The translations under genes were made by a program, and so were the position numbers. From positions 1 through 55,168 of the forward strand of contig NXFV01001386.1 in NCBI GenBank assembly GCA_002803225.1: a stretch of DNA of 55,168 nt. Reading direction: 5' to 3'. Of this stretch, positions 43,848 to 55,168 are shown piece by piece (position 1 is the stretch's first letter; the number at the start of each line of letters is the position of its first letter). The stretch comes from Gamarada debralockiae. Its lineage: Eukaryota > Ascomycota > Leotiomycetes > Helotiales > Hyphodiscaceae. The notes under the pieces were generated by a model. The model did no database searches and was not told the origin of the DNA. It was given only the letters and a program-made list of their open reading frames with translations.

Positions 43848-44636
43848 TCGTAATTTATTTAGCAATTAATATATAAGTTATAATATTTTAATAACTTTGA
43901 TCGAGAGTGGTCAGGGGGCAGTCATGTTTATATACTGTGCCTGGAAATGGGCTCTATTGCAATATGCCTTCAAGGTTTTTCTAGCATTTTCGGATTATTT
44001 AACGTAGAAAATTCTAGAACATTATATCCGTCCAGTTTGCTATACCCGCCACGTCTGTATCGTCAAGCTTTGCCTACATTACAGCCGTTGATTTAGCCAC
44101 TAAGATAGATTACAAATTACTGTTTAAGTGGACTGTAGCGCTACACTGGGTAATGTCACTTAAAACGGCGAAGTAGTGCGCAGGGATCAGCTCACAAAGG
44201 TGGGGCCAACTCTTTTGTGAGTGTTTTGGTGAAGCCGGTTTCGAAACTTACTGTAGTTCAGTGTGTTCACTGATGTCTCTTGATTGATAATGATGTGCTA
44301 TGAGGAAGAGGTTTTCCATCTAGCTTCACTGATTACATAAGCATTTTCTGACAAGAATGCCTCCCTGTAGAAGTCATCCAATCACTACCGACTAATTGAA
44401 GGAGTCCTTGAGCAGGGAGTATTCAATTTACCAGAATGTGGGTATGAAAATAGGCCCCCCCCCTAAATAAACTCTATTCCCACCCCTTTACAAGGGTTGA
44501 AGCAAGGGGTTCTACAGGGGGTTTCTGACCAATCAACTACTTGGATCCTTCTAGAATCAATCTCACGTGCAGGCTCTCTGCCGGCAGAAAAACCCAGCTC
44601 TCAGCACCCAAAAAATGAAGCTATTCAAACTTTTGC
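43848..44636. other. AT-rich 3' flank of the NLR
   Basis: No gene recognised. An 11-C homopolymer lies at 44455-44465. Confidence 0.45.
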
Positions 44637-44849
44637 TTGAACACCATGGATATCAGCGTACTTGTTGAGATACCGGACTCTCAAGAGCCTACCCCTTTAC
44701 CTTCTGAAGCCTCTACACAGTCTTGGGACTCCCGAAATGGGCCTAGACCCTCTCGTGAGTCTTCTACTGAGTCTGAGAACTCTTTAATTGCTCAATTTCC
44801 ACCACAGACCCCTCAGACCCCACAAACCCCTCAGACTCCCCAAAAATAG
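44637..44849 (+). CDS. Short Pro/Gln/Thr-rich open frame, probably a transposon-gene leader or fragment
   Basis: 70 codons: VEIPDSQEPTPLPSEASTQ, then Ser/Glu-rich sequence, then four QTP repeats before the stop. Low complexity and the repeat copy just downstream suggest the disordered start of a mobile-element protein. No domain supports this. Confidence 0.25.
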   Translation: MNTMDISVLVEIPDSQEPTPLPSEASTQSWDSRNGPRPSRESSTESENSLIAQFPPQTPQTPQTPQTPQK

Positions 44850-44875
44850 TACACCTCTCAGACTACTCGCAGACA

Positions 44876-44920
44876 AGAGATCTCAGTGAACATTAAAATA
44901 CGTCAATACACGTGACTCAG
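44876..44920. repeat. Flanking repeat, right copy
   Basis: Partner of 38989-39032, same strand, about 5.9 kb apart. Confidence 0.65.
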
Positions 44921-47900
44921 GCACAAGTGACTGCTAAACTCTCAAAGTATAGTAAAGTTCGACAAATGGGTGTGAAATGGATGTGAAGGTGAACTTACAG
45001 AGATAAGCCCTTCCTGTCAGCCAAAGACCTTAGAAGGGAATGTTGATATTGGGCTTTGAGGAAATGAGAAAGTGGAGGGAGATAACAAGGAATAAAGGAG
45101 TAAATGTCGAGGAAGTTGCGAGTTAATGCTCGATTCATTTGAGTGATTGAGAGTGTCGGTTTAAGAGGACATTGGGACCTGGAAAGCGCTCAGATTGTTT
45201 GAGCATTCGATGTAGCATTTTCTGCCTTTTTTTTTGGAAGCAATCTTTGTGCATTGTCCTGTCAGCCCTGCGGCTTGGAGCACCAGAGCTTCCCCTTCCT
45301 CGCTTGTGCTCACAATGATATGCTATTGCTGCAAGCTTCTGTCGCATGCGCTGTCCTGAAAAGCAGAATTTACAAAGAAAATGCAAACGTGTGAAATGCC
45401 GTTACTCTCACTCATCAACTTCACCTGCGCGTCCGCTATCACGATCCTTCTTTCTTTTTCCTCACCGTTTGTATCCACCCAGCCAATCCAGCCCACGTCT
45501 GAGCCAAGAGTCACCTGCCTCTAGCCGAAACAATCGTTAAAGAGAATCAGCGCCACCAATGACACGGCGGCGCATTTTTGTTTACCGCCAGCATGCGTCT
45601 GAGATGTGGCTGCCCCATTCTCTCGTTGTAGGAGCTGCGATTGGTTGATTCGCGGCGCCATATTGCGGGGGAAGTGAAACTTGAATTTCGTGCTGATTTG
45701 GAGGCGGTAAATCAATTTGTCAATGGGTAACGTTTCCTTTCCTCATCTTTATCGTCGCTATTTCAGGATAACACATTGAGAGAAATTTCGATTGACGACC
45801 TCGAAATAAATATCTGAAAGAACATTCCATGATCGTCTTGCTTTTAAGCTTTCGACGATGGGGCCCGGAACCAACTCCACAGCGTATGCTTGACTTTTCG
45901 CCCAAGCTTTTTCGCCAGCTGGCTGGTGCCCGGCGCTGCCGCACGAAGTACAGGGTACATTTCTTCTACTGTATACCCTGTTTTTAGGGCGCCTTTGGTA
46001 GCGGTACTCAGCGAAGTGGGCCTCGTAGCTGCGGTACTTTGTATTTAACCCAACGTGCCGAGTGAAGTGCCTTGACGACATCAGATGGCCTGATTTTGAA
46101 GATTTTTGACTTTCACGTATGTTGGTGGCATGAGGTGACTGCTGAGAAAGTATCGTGTCGTACCATCGTAGGGAATTTTTGGTCGCAGGTGACTGGGTGA
46201 GAATTTGGCGGTTGCGAGGTAGGTTGGGAAGGTTTGTGCGCCGAGGTTTGGTTGCTGACTTTCTTGCCCGAGACAATTGGTAAATACAAGAGTGGGGTAT
46301 GGAGAAAAATTTGAGCAACGTTTCAGACAAAAAGAAAATTTCTTCTGGAGTTGGAACTTGGAAGCTTGGAGAGAGTCAGAATTAGCTTGAGCTTGTTGGT
46401 GCGCAGCTCCAGCGGGCTGGAAACGATGGAGTGAAATGAAAACTTGGGACGAGAAACTTGGCATTCAGGGTTTCCGCGGGTCAGACCAAGCTCATAGACA
46501 TCAGACGATCGGAGTGTCATTCTTGTATCCGAGCTCCAAAAAAGTTGGTGATATCCTGTCATACGAGGGTGGGTTTCTAATTCCAAGGCCAGAGCTCCAA
46601 GCTCGAGCCTCGTGATACAGACGTGCAGCTTCCCGTCCAACGCACATGTCTTTTGCATCCGAAAATATAAATGTAACCGGGGAAGGGTATTGGGCATTAC
46701 CCTGTCCCGATAATTGGATACAGTATTGAAGCGCCTTTCTGCGAGCAAGCTGAGTGAGTGTTACTTGGTTGCCGAGAGGCGCGTTTCAGCGGGCACTCCT
46801 CTGCCAGCATCACCAAGTTTCTAGAACCAGTTCGCCACATCAGATCTCACCACGCCCGAAGAGGCTCCGAGATACTGCACGCTGCGAAGTAGGACCGTTA
46901 GAAATATTGCTTTGTTTTGTTTTGTTTCGTTCGATAACATGTGGTTGTCATGATGTGGAAGTTAATTCCGAGTACGAAGATCGAGACAAAGAAACGCCTC
47001 CCCATACCAGTAAAAGATGGGGTTCCAAGATCACGAGGACCCCTGGTTTCGCCCAAATGCCCCTTTCAGAGGCCAGCATGGGGTTAGTAATTCTTGAAAT
47101 CATCCAATTAAGTCTTACCAAATGACGGATCGAAGCGCTGTCACCACAGCTTAAATTAACACCACCAAAAATTTGGAAGGTCGTGAAGACCAGATCACCG
47201 GATTGACAAGAGCAAACACTGGCGATTTCCAAGCTCGCAAAACCTTTCAACGGATTTGGTAATTGATATTGACATCCGGATGCAACGGATAACTTTGGAT
47301 GCAAAAGTCAGCCGTGAGAGAATGCGTACGGTGGAGATGTCTCCAGGTATCGTGAGATTCGGGAATTGATATTGGATAACTGAGTGACAGCCTTGTCAAT
47401 CCGCACCGAATATAGGGCCGAGACAGGTGACACCGACAGATTGTACCAATGATCTGTTTTTCCCTTTCATTCTGCATACAGAGGGGGCTGTCCAACGTTT
47501 CATTGTCTATCCCCAGATTCCGCGTTATAAGTGGACGGTAGCCTAGTCATGAATCCCAAGTATGACAGAGCTGCGAGTGTTTCTCCTATTCTTATTGGTA
47601 GAAGCTCAAATGCTCTTACGGTAGGTCTCTTTCATCCTGTCAAAGAAAAGATTCCTAAAATACGGAAGCCACTTGCCGTGCTGTTCTTCATCTAGGTCAC
47701 GGTTCATACGCCCATACCACTTACTGCCCATAGATTTCTGGTCACCCTATGTCTAATCGGTCCGTTTGCAGGGGTTAAATCGCGGGGACTTTCTACTGGG
47801 GATGGCTAGCGGCATGCACGACCAGTAGTGTGACAGGGGCTGATAAAGTGAGAGCTGGGGATCGCACGGGCCACTGGAGGAAGCTAGAGTGAAGCTTGGC

Positions 47901-48251
47901 GACCGGATATCCTAGGACATGGCAGCGATGGTTAGCAAGGAGATGCGAGAGACGTATCGAGACCCTGCAAAATGGGTATAGGTGAGTGAGTGAATGAATG
48001 GTAACATGTCAGTCAGTTTAATCGAACTAGGTCAATTTTGGGCATGTTTCGGAAGGGAAGAAAAAGTACTTGAACCCCTCCTCGGCCACTTTCCGCGACG
48101 CGACCTACTCTGTTTTCTCTAAATACCAGTCTCCCACAACCTCCCAATCTAATTGACCTCGACACCTATAAGTCGACTGTCAATTACACAATCCATCCTC
48201 TTCTGTAATTCTTTCCATCTTGATACCCGCTGAAAAGCAAACTCAACCACA
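44921..48251. other. Intergenic region with unsupported frames; hexose transporter promoter at its end
   Basis: Long minus frames at 45758-46330 (190 codons) and 46323-46748 (141 codons) lack domains and are interleaved with other open frames, so I do not call them. A (TTTTG) run lies near 46913-46930. The last 150 bp before 48252 are CT-rich leader sequence and include CACCTATAAGTCGA, a possible TATA-like element. Confidence 0.4.
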
Positions 48252-49983
48252 ATGGCTGGCGGTGATTTACCAGCTTTGCATGCGACTGCCGATGTCGCCC
48301 GGATTGAGGCTCCAGTCACCATGAAGGCCTACTTCATGTGCGTTTTTGCCTCATTTGGTGGTATCTTCTTCGGTTACGATTCTGGTTACATTTCTGGAGT
48401 CATGGGCATGAATTACTTCATCCACCTGTACACCGGCATTCCCGTTCCTGGTCCAAACGCCACTTCCGACGAGAAGGCTGCCTTCACTCTCCCCGCCTGG
48501 AAGAAGTCCCTCATCACGTCCATTCTCTCTGCTGGTACCTTCTTTGGAGCTCTCATCGCTGGTGATCTCGCTGATTTCATTGGTCGACGAACCACGATTA
48601 TCTGCGGATGCTTCATCTTCATCGTTGGCGTCATTCTCCAAACTGCCTCTACTGCTCTTGGTCTTCTTGTAGCTGGTCGTCTTGTTGCAGGCTTTGGTGT
48701 CGGATTTGTTTCTGCCATCATCATCCTCTATATGTCCGAGATCGCACCCAGGAAGGTCCGAGGAGCCATCGTCTCAGGCTACCAATTCTGCATCACACTC
48801 GGTATCTTGCTCGCTTCTTGCGTCGATTATGGCACCCAGAACAGAACCGATACTGGCTCTTACCGTATTCCGATCGCCATCCAGATGCTCTGGGCCATAA
48901 TTCTGGCATTCGGTCTCTTCCTCCTCCCCGAGTCTCCGCGCTATTACGTCAAGAAGGGCAATCTCGACCGCGCTAGTCACGTCCTGACACGTCTCCGTGG
49001 TGAACCAGAAGGCTCCGAATATATTCAACAGGAACTGGCTGAGATCGTTGCTAACCACGAGTACGAAATGTCTGTCATCCCACAACACGGCTGGTTCGGA
49101 TCCTGGTACAACTGCTTCAAGGGCGGACTTCGAAATCCATCCTCCAATCTTCGCAGAACCATTCTCGGCACTTCTCTCCAAATGATGCAACAGTGGACCG
49201 GTATCAACTTCATCTTCTACTTCGGTACTACCTTCTTCGAGGAATTGCAGACAATCCACAACCCCTTCCTGATCTCTCTCATTACTACTTTGGTCAATGT
49301 GTGCTCCACTCCCATTTCCTTCTACATCATCGAGCGTATGGGCCGCCGCACAATTCTCATCTGGGGTGCTCTTGGCATGTTGATCTGCGAATTTATTGTC
49401 GGTATCATCGGTGTCACAGCCGGCCGTCAGAGTAAGCACAACAATTCCGCCGTCTCCGCCCAAATTGCGTTCATCTGCTTCTACATTTTCTTCTTTGCCA
49501 CTACATGGGGCCCAGGTAAGCTTCACACCTCCGAATCCTCTTTTATTCGTGCGCTAACTTCTGTGAACAGCCGCGTGGGTCGTCATCGGCGAAATCTTCC
49601 CTCTGCCCATCCGCTCGCGTGGTGTCGGCCTTTCAACCGCTTCGAACTGGCTCTGGAATTGTATCATTGCCGTCATCACCCCATACATGGTCGGAACTGG
49701 AAAAGGAGACGCCAATTTACAATCGAGAGTGTTCTTCATCTGGGGATCTCTTTGTACCGCCTGCTTCTTCTATGCCTACCTCCTCGTTCCCGAGACCAAG
49801 GGTCTGTCCCTCGAACAAATCGACCGTATGATGGAAGAGACCAACCCGCGCACCTCCGCCAAATGGGTCCCACACTCTACATTCGCTGCCGACATGGGCT
49901 TGGTGGATAAACAAGCCACGGCTCCAGAGGCCATCGAGAAGAACCAGGTAGAGCAAGGGAACAAGGAAACTTCTGCTGTCTAA
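48252..49983 (+). CDS. MFS sugar (hexose) transporter
   Basis: Plasma-membrane monosaccharide:proton symporter of the fungal HXT/high-affinity glucose transporter type, 12 TM. Exons 48252-49515 and 49571-49983 (55-bp intron, GTAAGC..GAACAG), 558 residues. Family marks in order: GIFFGYDSGYISGVMG (TM1), GDLADFIGRRTT, VGFVSAIIILYMSEIAPRKV (R-G-A after it), LFLLPESPRYYVKKG, LQMMQQWTGINFIFYF, IERMGRRTIL, VVIGEIFPLPIRSRGVGLS and LVPETKGLSLEQID. The intron sits between TWGP and AAWVVIGE in TM10. Nothing is missing, so it should be functional. Exact sugar preference cannot be read from the sequence. Confidence 0.93.
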
Positions 49984-52446
49984 CTTCCTTGAAGTTTCGA
50001 CGCAAAGCTTTGATGCTTTTTATGCGACTGTTCTTTGCGTTAGTGGATCAATATTATGGAACGAATATGATTGTGGCATTGCGACTGGCTTGCTCTTGCT
50101 GGCAGGAAGGAGTGTCAAGGAGATTGATATGATGATTACGGATACCATGAACATACCCATTTGTGCGTAGAAGATGAGGGATAGGCTTAATTTTATGGCA
50201 CCTCTTCTTCTAGATTGCTCTTCCCATATGCTTTCTTTGTGAACTTGTGAGGACTGGCCTTGGTGATTCCGCGCACAAGTGCTATATCTGTATGATTGAC
50301 TTCCAGAATTGAGGCAGCCTGCAAGTTGAAGCTTTCGAGTGCAGAATCTGTTCAGTCTTCCCATCTTCAAACTCTCGGAATGTTCGGAAGCGCTCATGAT
50401 CACTCACCTCAGGCACACGCGGGTCCAGTGATCGCATCACGTGTTGTCATCACCTCAATGGTTCTCTCGCAGGTCGATCTGTTTTCCTCCCTCATATATC
50501 GCAAACTACAATTTGTAAAGTATTCTTGGAGGTTCAATTAAAGTTTGCACCCAAGCCCATTCGGGTTCTTTTTTGTTTTTGGGCTTCAGCCGTGTTTCTC
50601 GCTTGGCTGCCTACTTGCAGTCTAAATAAGGACCCTCTCGGCTGGCCATTCCTTGACCCTTTTACCCCTTTAGATTGGGGTAATTAAACATTCATAGAGT
50701 CCGATGAATATGCTGTGCCGTGTTTTCTTAACAAAATTTTCTCACCGCAAGAAACGAGTCAATAATTGTCAATCCTCGGCCTTGCTCAGGAGTTTCACAG
50801 GGCCATAGTGAAATGCTCTCAACCTCCTGTTCCAACAGAGCTTCGTGCCTCGAAACTCTCAAGATCACAAATAGAGGTTCATCGCCTGCTATTACCCTCT
50901 CCTGGCTATCTGTTTCTTGCACATTGTTCCAACACTCCTAAGAAGTTCTCAGCTACAGTACCTTCCCATCCCTTGTGTACTTCACTCGCAGATGCGATGA
51001 CAAATTATAGAAATGGAAATAGAAGTGCATTTGCCATTAATCCCTTCGGGAAACTTAAACTAAACCTCAACATCTTCTCATCAGCTCCCAAGTCCCAATT
51101 CCCAATCTGCCAAGCCCTTCTCACCATCGCATCACCGCACCACCACATCCCCATCTCACCATCTCTCCTTTCTCTTCCTCTCCCGGCAACCAATCAACTC
51201 AACCTCCCACTCCTGACCCCTCACAGGCGAGATTGACCCGGCACACCAGCTCTAGTTTCCCAATCTTATCAGCACAATCTGAAAACTGCATAATAAACTT
51301 CTCCGGTAACGCGCAGATGTCGGGCACCATTCTCCCTATTATTGTCGCAGCACTCCGAGAGGTTTCGGGAGGCCTTGTCGCGGTTGGTTGGCAGGCTTGT
51401 TGGCTCGCAGAAGTATTCGAGGTCCCTGTTGATGGTGAGGTCGGGGGTTTGCGAGGGTGGTGTGGAGGAGGGTTGCTGGACGCATTTCGGTTGAGAGGTC
51501 TTGGGTGCGGCGTAGGGACTGGGCTGGTTAGTTGATGAGGAAACTGGATTTGGATGAGATGTATACTTAGTTGATTGCTTGAGGTATTGAAGAAGGTTTG
51601 TGGAACGTGACAGAGACTGTTCGAGTCTTGTAGTGCTGGAAGTTGGAATACTCTGGTTCTTCATGGGGATTCAAGTTCCTTTATGTCCTGATGTGGTGGC
51701 TCCCGGACATTGCCCTACAAAGTTCTGATGTTGGTATTATGGTACCTGTGGTACAATACCACAGTATTTTCAAGCCACGGACTGACAAAATTGTAATCAC
51801 AACATATCCCTTGGAACATAGAACTACCAGCTGGGTATCTCACTCTTGATGTACCCCCTTGGAATTTTACTTCCAACTCTCTCTTATCCCTAAGCTCATC
51901 AGCGTCATCTCCGAAGGCGAAGACCACATCATTAAGAGTAAAAAGTAGAAGCGGATATATCACAGGCTCTTGATGAAAACAAAACATCAAGCGGGACTAG
52001 CAAAAGCAATGTATAAATGTCCTACTCATACCATACCTTTGGTATCAAGAACAAAGGTTTCTAACATGACTTTGTATACCTGGCACCGTATCAAGCCACC
52101 AATACACAACATCATAATCATGCACCATAAGCGCCACAATGTATAACAGCGTAACGGGACTGTCCCCTACACGTAAATTTGTGAGCTGTGATCGACACTT
52201 CTGAGTTCTCTCAACCTCTTGTTGCCGGCAGTGTTTCCATTGTGGCTGGTCGGAGTGCTCGCTCAATTCTTCGCTGATTGGTCCTCACTTAACAATAGCT
52301 TTATGAGCAGTAGATGGGCATTGCTGATCCTTAGACCTTGGCGTAGCGATTGTGAACTCCGATGGCAAGTACCGTACATTTCCTTCATCGGTCATTCCCC
52401 CCAAAACATTCCAGCCAGCAGTTTCACTCCATCAATCTAGCCTCCC
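49984..52446. other. Intergenic region
   Basis: Overlapping open frames near 50766-51236 (plus) and 51269-51664 (minus) have biased Pro/Ser composition and no domain. I call no gene. Nothing else recognised. Confidence 0.4.
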
Positions 52447-54020
52447 TCAAAAAATAAAATCCAACAAATCCTTCCTACTTCTTTCCAGACTCGCAGCTGC
52501 GCTTGAACTTGTTCCAATAGCCCCGTCGAGACTCCCTGCCATCCACTCCGTCTCGATATTCTGCCCAAACCCATCACTATTATTATGTACCACCAACATC
52601 GCCCTTTCTACATGGCTTCCTTTCCCGTCGTAAAGTCCTCCTTTCCCACTAAACACATGTCTCTTTGCGACACATCGCAGCGTGATCCCACTCTCATGTT
52701 TTTTTTGGTCGACATCACCAACCTGAGCGACAAGGGCGTTTTTCTCCAGATCGAGGATCTTCCTGTCCTCGTAATCATTGAAAGCGAACGTCTTCATGTT
52801 GGCGAACACATTGTGGTTTGAGACAGCCTTGACGGCTGCGAGGAAAAGGCGGTTCAAGACTGGAGCCCCAATTTTGCGGGCGAATATCGATGGCGGATCG
52901 TAGGTGTAAACGTAGCCTTGCGGAAACAGCGCTTCGAGGGCTGAGAACTCGTTGATGACTTGCTGTACTGCCGTGTTATACAGCAGTTCCAATGACACGA
53001 CTTGATCATTGTGTGTCTCCATGAACTTGTCCACGAGCTGGTCCTCCACGTCCTTATTCGACTTGATGACGGATTCGAGGAATGTGATTGCTTGATTGAC
53101 AGACATGGGATCTGCAACGTCCTTGCAAGCAGGTAGACGATGAGAAGACGTGAGGTGGAAAACCATATGCGCTCTTAGTCTCGCGTCATACGCTGCTCGC
53201 TTCTCAGGATCTTGCTTGTCCTGCACAGTGCAATTGTCCCACGGTCCATCCTCATCTTGCCGTCCGCCCAACAAATCCTTGCCGATGACTTCAGTGGCAT
53301 CAAGTTTGCAGACTCGTAGCATGACTTTTGGGGTCTCGAAATCAGGTTGGATGGATGCACTCATTGCCACGCTCCGCGTCAATCTAACTTTTCCTTCGCC
53401 ATTGGGATTGTCTGCGTCGCCAAAGGGGACGATTCCGTGTCCGTATTCGTACTTGTAGTCACCCACCATCTCGCACCGTCCGATGACAGGGGTGACGAAA
53501 GTGTGCATCGCACCTTCCACTATAGATATTTGGGTTAGTATTCGTTTTGATGAGAAGCATAAGAAGAGAACCGTATGGGATATCGTGAGTTTTGAACTCC
53601 AAAAGCACGTGACGGGCATAACCCTTCGAATTTGGGACTCATTTGCTCGCACGATGCTAGAAACATCCTGCTCGAAAAATACTCACTATCGGTAATTTTA
53701 TCACCAGAAGCATATTTGGTCGCTAAAGCAGAGTCTTTCTTGTCGCGCATCAATAGTCGTATCAGTGTTATGGGCACGAAGGGCGAGGCTGAGATGAGGG
53801 GAGGAGGAACCACTGCTGCTAGGTTGATTTCGTCACCTTTTCTTGGGTGTAAATTAGAGAGATAGAAAGCTCGTGGATTGACTTTAGAGGGGACTGCTGA
53901 GGGATGTAGCTCATCGGATCTACACCCTGGGTCATTCAGCGGGAGGCGCTGAGGCGGGGGCTTTAACTTTAGCTTCAGGTTTTCCTTGACTTTCGGCCTT
54001 GGGTCCCATGATGAAGACAT
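52447..54020 (-). CDS. Protein of unknown function, two exons
   Basis: Exon 1 54020-53687 and exon 2 53519-52447, separated by a 167-bp intron (53520-53686, GTGAGT..CTATAG). The join restores frame at DMEGAMHTF and gives 468 residues. Exon 2 is clearly coding: HTFVTPVIGRCEMVGDYKYE, then VRLTRSVAMSASI, VQQVINEFSALEALFPQGY, LFLAAVKAVSNHNVFANM and RKDLLDFIF at the end. No signal peptide or membrane segment is seen. It looks like a soluble conserved fungal protein that I cannot name. The start is uncertain: a second ATG in another frame nearby (54008) begins GPKAESQGKPEAKV and would need an extra intron, so the first 30-40 residues may be wrong. Confidence 0.7.
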
Positions 54021-54774
54021 GTCCAGGTGATCTGTTGTGAAAGACGTTTGGATTGTGTTCTGAAATATATTTTGGAGGGAGAGAGGTTGAAAAAAGGTAC
54101 GTGGAAGGCAGCAGCCAAGACTCGGCAAGCGAGAACTGGAGGCGCAATTGACCTTGCCCGAAGCGGACACACTTTAACACCCAAAGAACAAGTTTATTCA
54201 CCGTTTTCGGTCCTCTTGAGATTGCTAAAGTCTGCAATTGACATAATTTCGAATTATAAGTCAAAAATCGTGTTGGAGTTATCGGTTTGAGAACCCTCGA
54301 ATGCATACCGTCAGGCATAAGACAGGAGTTAGACGTGATTCGAGATGTTCATTTGGCACTCGCGACTCGTGACCTGGATATATATTTTGGGCGCTGGAAA
54401 CAACAATAGTCACTTGCCAAATGTGAAAAAATAAAAATAAAAATATAAATATAAAAAAGAAGCACTACTTCGCCTGTGAATCACACGGAGCTCTGTTGTA
54501 ACCCAAGGGCAGATACAATCGCATTGGTAAATAATCAAGTTATTAGCCGATAACTAAGCTTATTAGCCAGCCAACTAATTTCTGATTTTGGCCAAGAATT
54601 CTCTACAATCAATTACGGGATTGTTTCGAGATCCGGCTGAGTATCGATCTTAAACTCATCACTGTTATACCTGCTTCGAGATAGGATCCGCACAGTTCTT
54701 TGCGTGCTTTTCCTTCTCGAGCTTTTCTATGGTCGTTGTCAACAAATTTTTTTTGGTTAATATTTACGAAAAAC

Positions 54775-54810
54775 TCTATAGGAGTTGTAAATATTTATCA
54801 CTCCTATAGA
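54775..54810. repeat. Perfect 11-bp inverted repeat
   Basis: TCTATAGGAGT at 54775-54785 and ACTCCTATAGA at 54800-54810, with a 14-base AT-rich loop. It could form a hairpin; no run of T follows, so I do not call a terminator. Confidence 0.7.
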
Positions 54811-55152
54811 TTAATAAGCACTATTCAAGTACTCGTAAATAATCAAGATTCTCTATATATCGAGGTGCAATTTTGCTCGCTGTGTTTGGCTGATCAGGCC
54901 AATAGGGCGGGAGGGGATAGATCGGTCTTATATAATCGGGCGTTAAAGAGGCTGATATATTTTAGTATTATTTACGTTGTATATTATTAAATAGAGATAT
55001 ACGAGGTCAGAAAATAGATGCATTATATGTTAATCATGCTACACGTAGTTCTTGCTGGCGTTTGCGGTTGGAGAAATTCTCTGAGCATCGACTTGCCCAC
55101 GTGTAATCTCAGATACGCAGTACTTTTGGGAGTTTTTTTTGGTTTTGGTGCC

Positions 55153-55168
55153 GGGGGGGGGGGGGGGG
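55153..55168. other. Terminal poly-G run (contig edge)
   Basis: Sixteen G at the very end of the window. A homopolymer exactly at an end is most likely where assembly stopped, or an artefact. Confidence 0.6.

Larger units (their letters stand above)
54021..55168. other. AT-rich terminal region
   Basis: Nothing coding recognised. A 96-codon frame at 54700-54990 crosses a hairpin and has no domain. An A/T-simple stretch lies at about 54425-54465. Confidence 0.4.

Noticed and set aside
45758..46748. Two minus frames (190 and 141 codons) as genes
   Set aside because: No domain, signal or splice logic, and other phases are equally open.
1..55168. CRISPR array, bacterial operons, rRNA or tRNA genes
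   Set aside because: No spaced identical repeats, ribosome-binding sites or recognisable tRNA A/B boxes; intron-bearing genes show a eukaryotic nuclear region. A tRNAscan run would be decisive for tRNAs.

Overview
This window reads as nuclear DNA of a filamentous ascomycete (Pezizomycotina; a Leotiomycete is my weak guess). The evidence is short introns (47-167 bp) with GT..AG ends and CTAAC/CTGAC-like branch sites, a SesA-NACHT-WD40 NLR, a Bos1 SNARE, fungal MFS families and AT-rich, stop-ridden transposon relics. It ends in a 16-G run, so the right edge is probably a contig end. All splice models below were made by hand and keep frame unless I say otherwise.

Layout. 1-6.1 kb: a solo LTR, an S9 prolyl-oligopeptidase-family gene, a decayed repeat-bearing Kex2-type RiPP precursor (minus strand) lying head to head with a decayed tyrosinase, and a short gene of unknown function. 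I read the precursor-tyrosinase pair, perhaps with the peptidase, as the relic of a dikaritin-like RiPP locus. 6.3-7.7 kb: a piggyBac-like transposase remnant. 7.7-15.5 kb: housekeeping or accessory genes (MFS drug transporter, small membrane protein, Bos1, small cysteine-rich secreted protein). 18.2-21.6 kb: telomere-like repeats, then a caspase-domain protein. 23.5-25.6 kb: an AKR7-like aldo/keto reductase and a small conserved coiled-coil protein.

25.9-32.4 kb is a transposon and pseudogene zone. A gene appears to be split by a 2.7-kb element with 40-bp terminal inverted repeats and a degenerate Ginger/gypsy-type integrase. That element carries a nested solo LTR of the same family as the one at 0.6 kb, each copy with a perfect 5-bp target duplication. 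Next come a small secreted protein with a Kex2-type site and a dead chloroperoxidase that has lost its heme-ligand cysteine. 32.5-35.0 kb: a large membrane protein.

39.5-43.8 kb holds the most striking intact gene: a three-exon SesA/NACHT/WD40 NLR of about 1386 residues with eleven nearly identical 42-residue WD repeats, flanked by a pair of about 44-bp similar sequences. 48.2-50 kb: a hexose transporter. 52.4-54.0 kb: a conserved-looking protein of unknown function. The caspase-like gene and the NLR belong to families linked to fungal non-self recognition and regulated cell death; nothing here shows that they act together.
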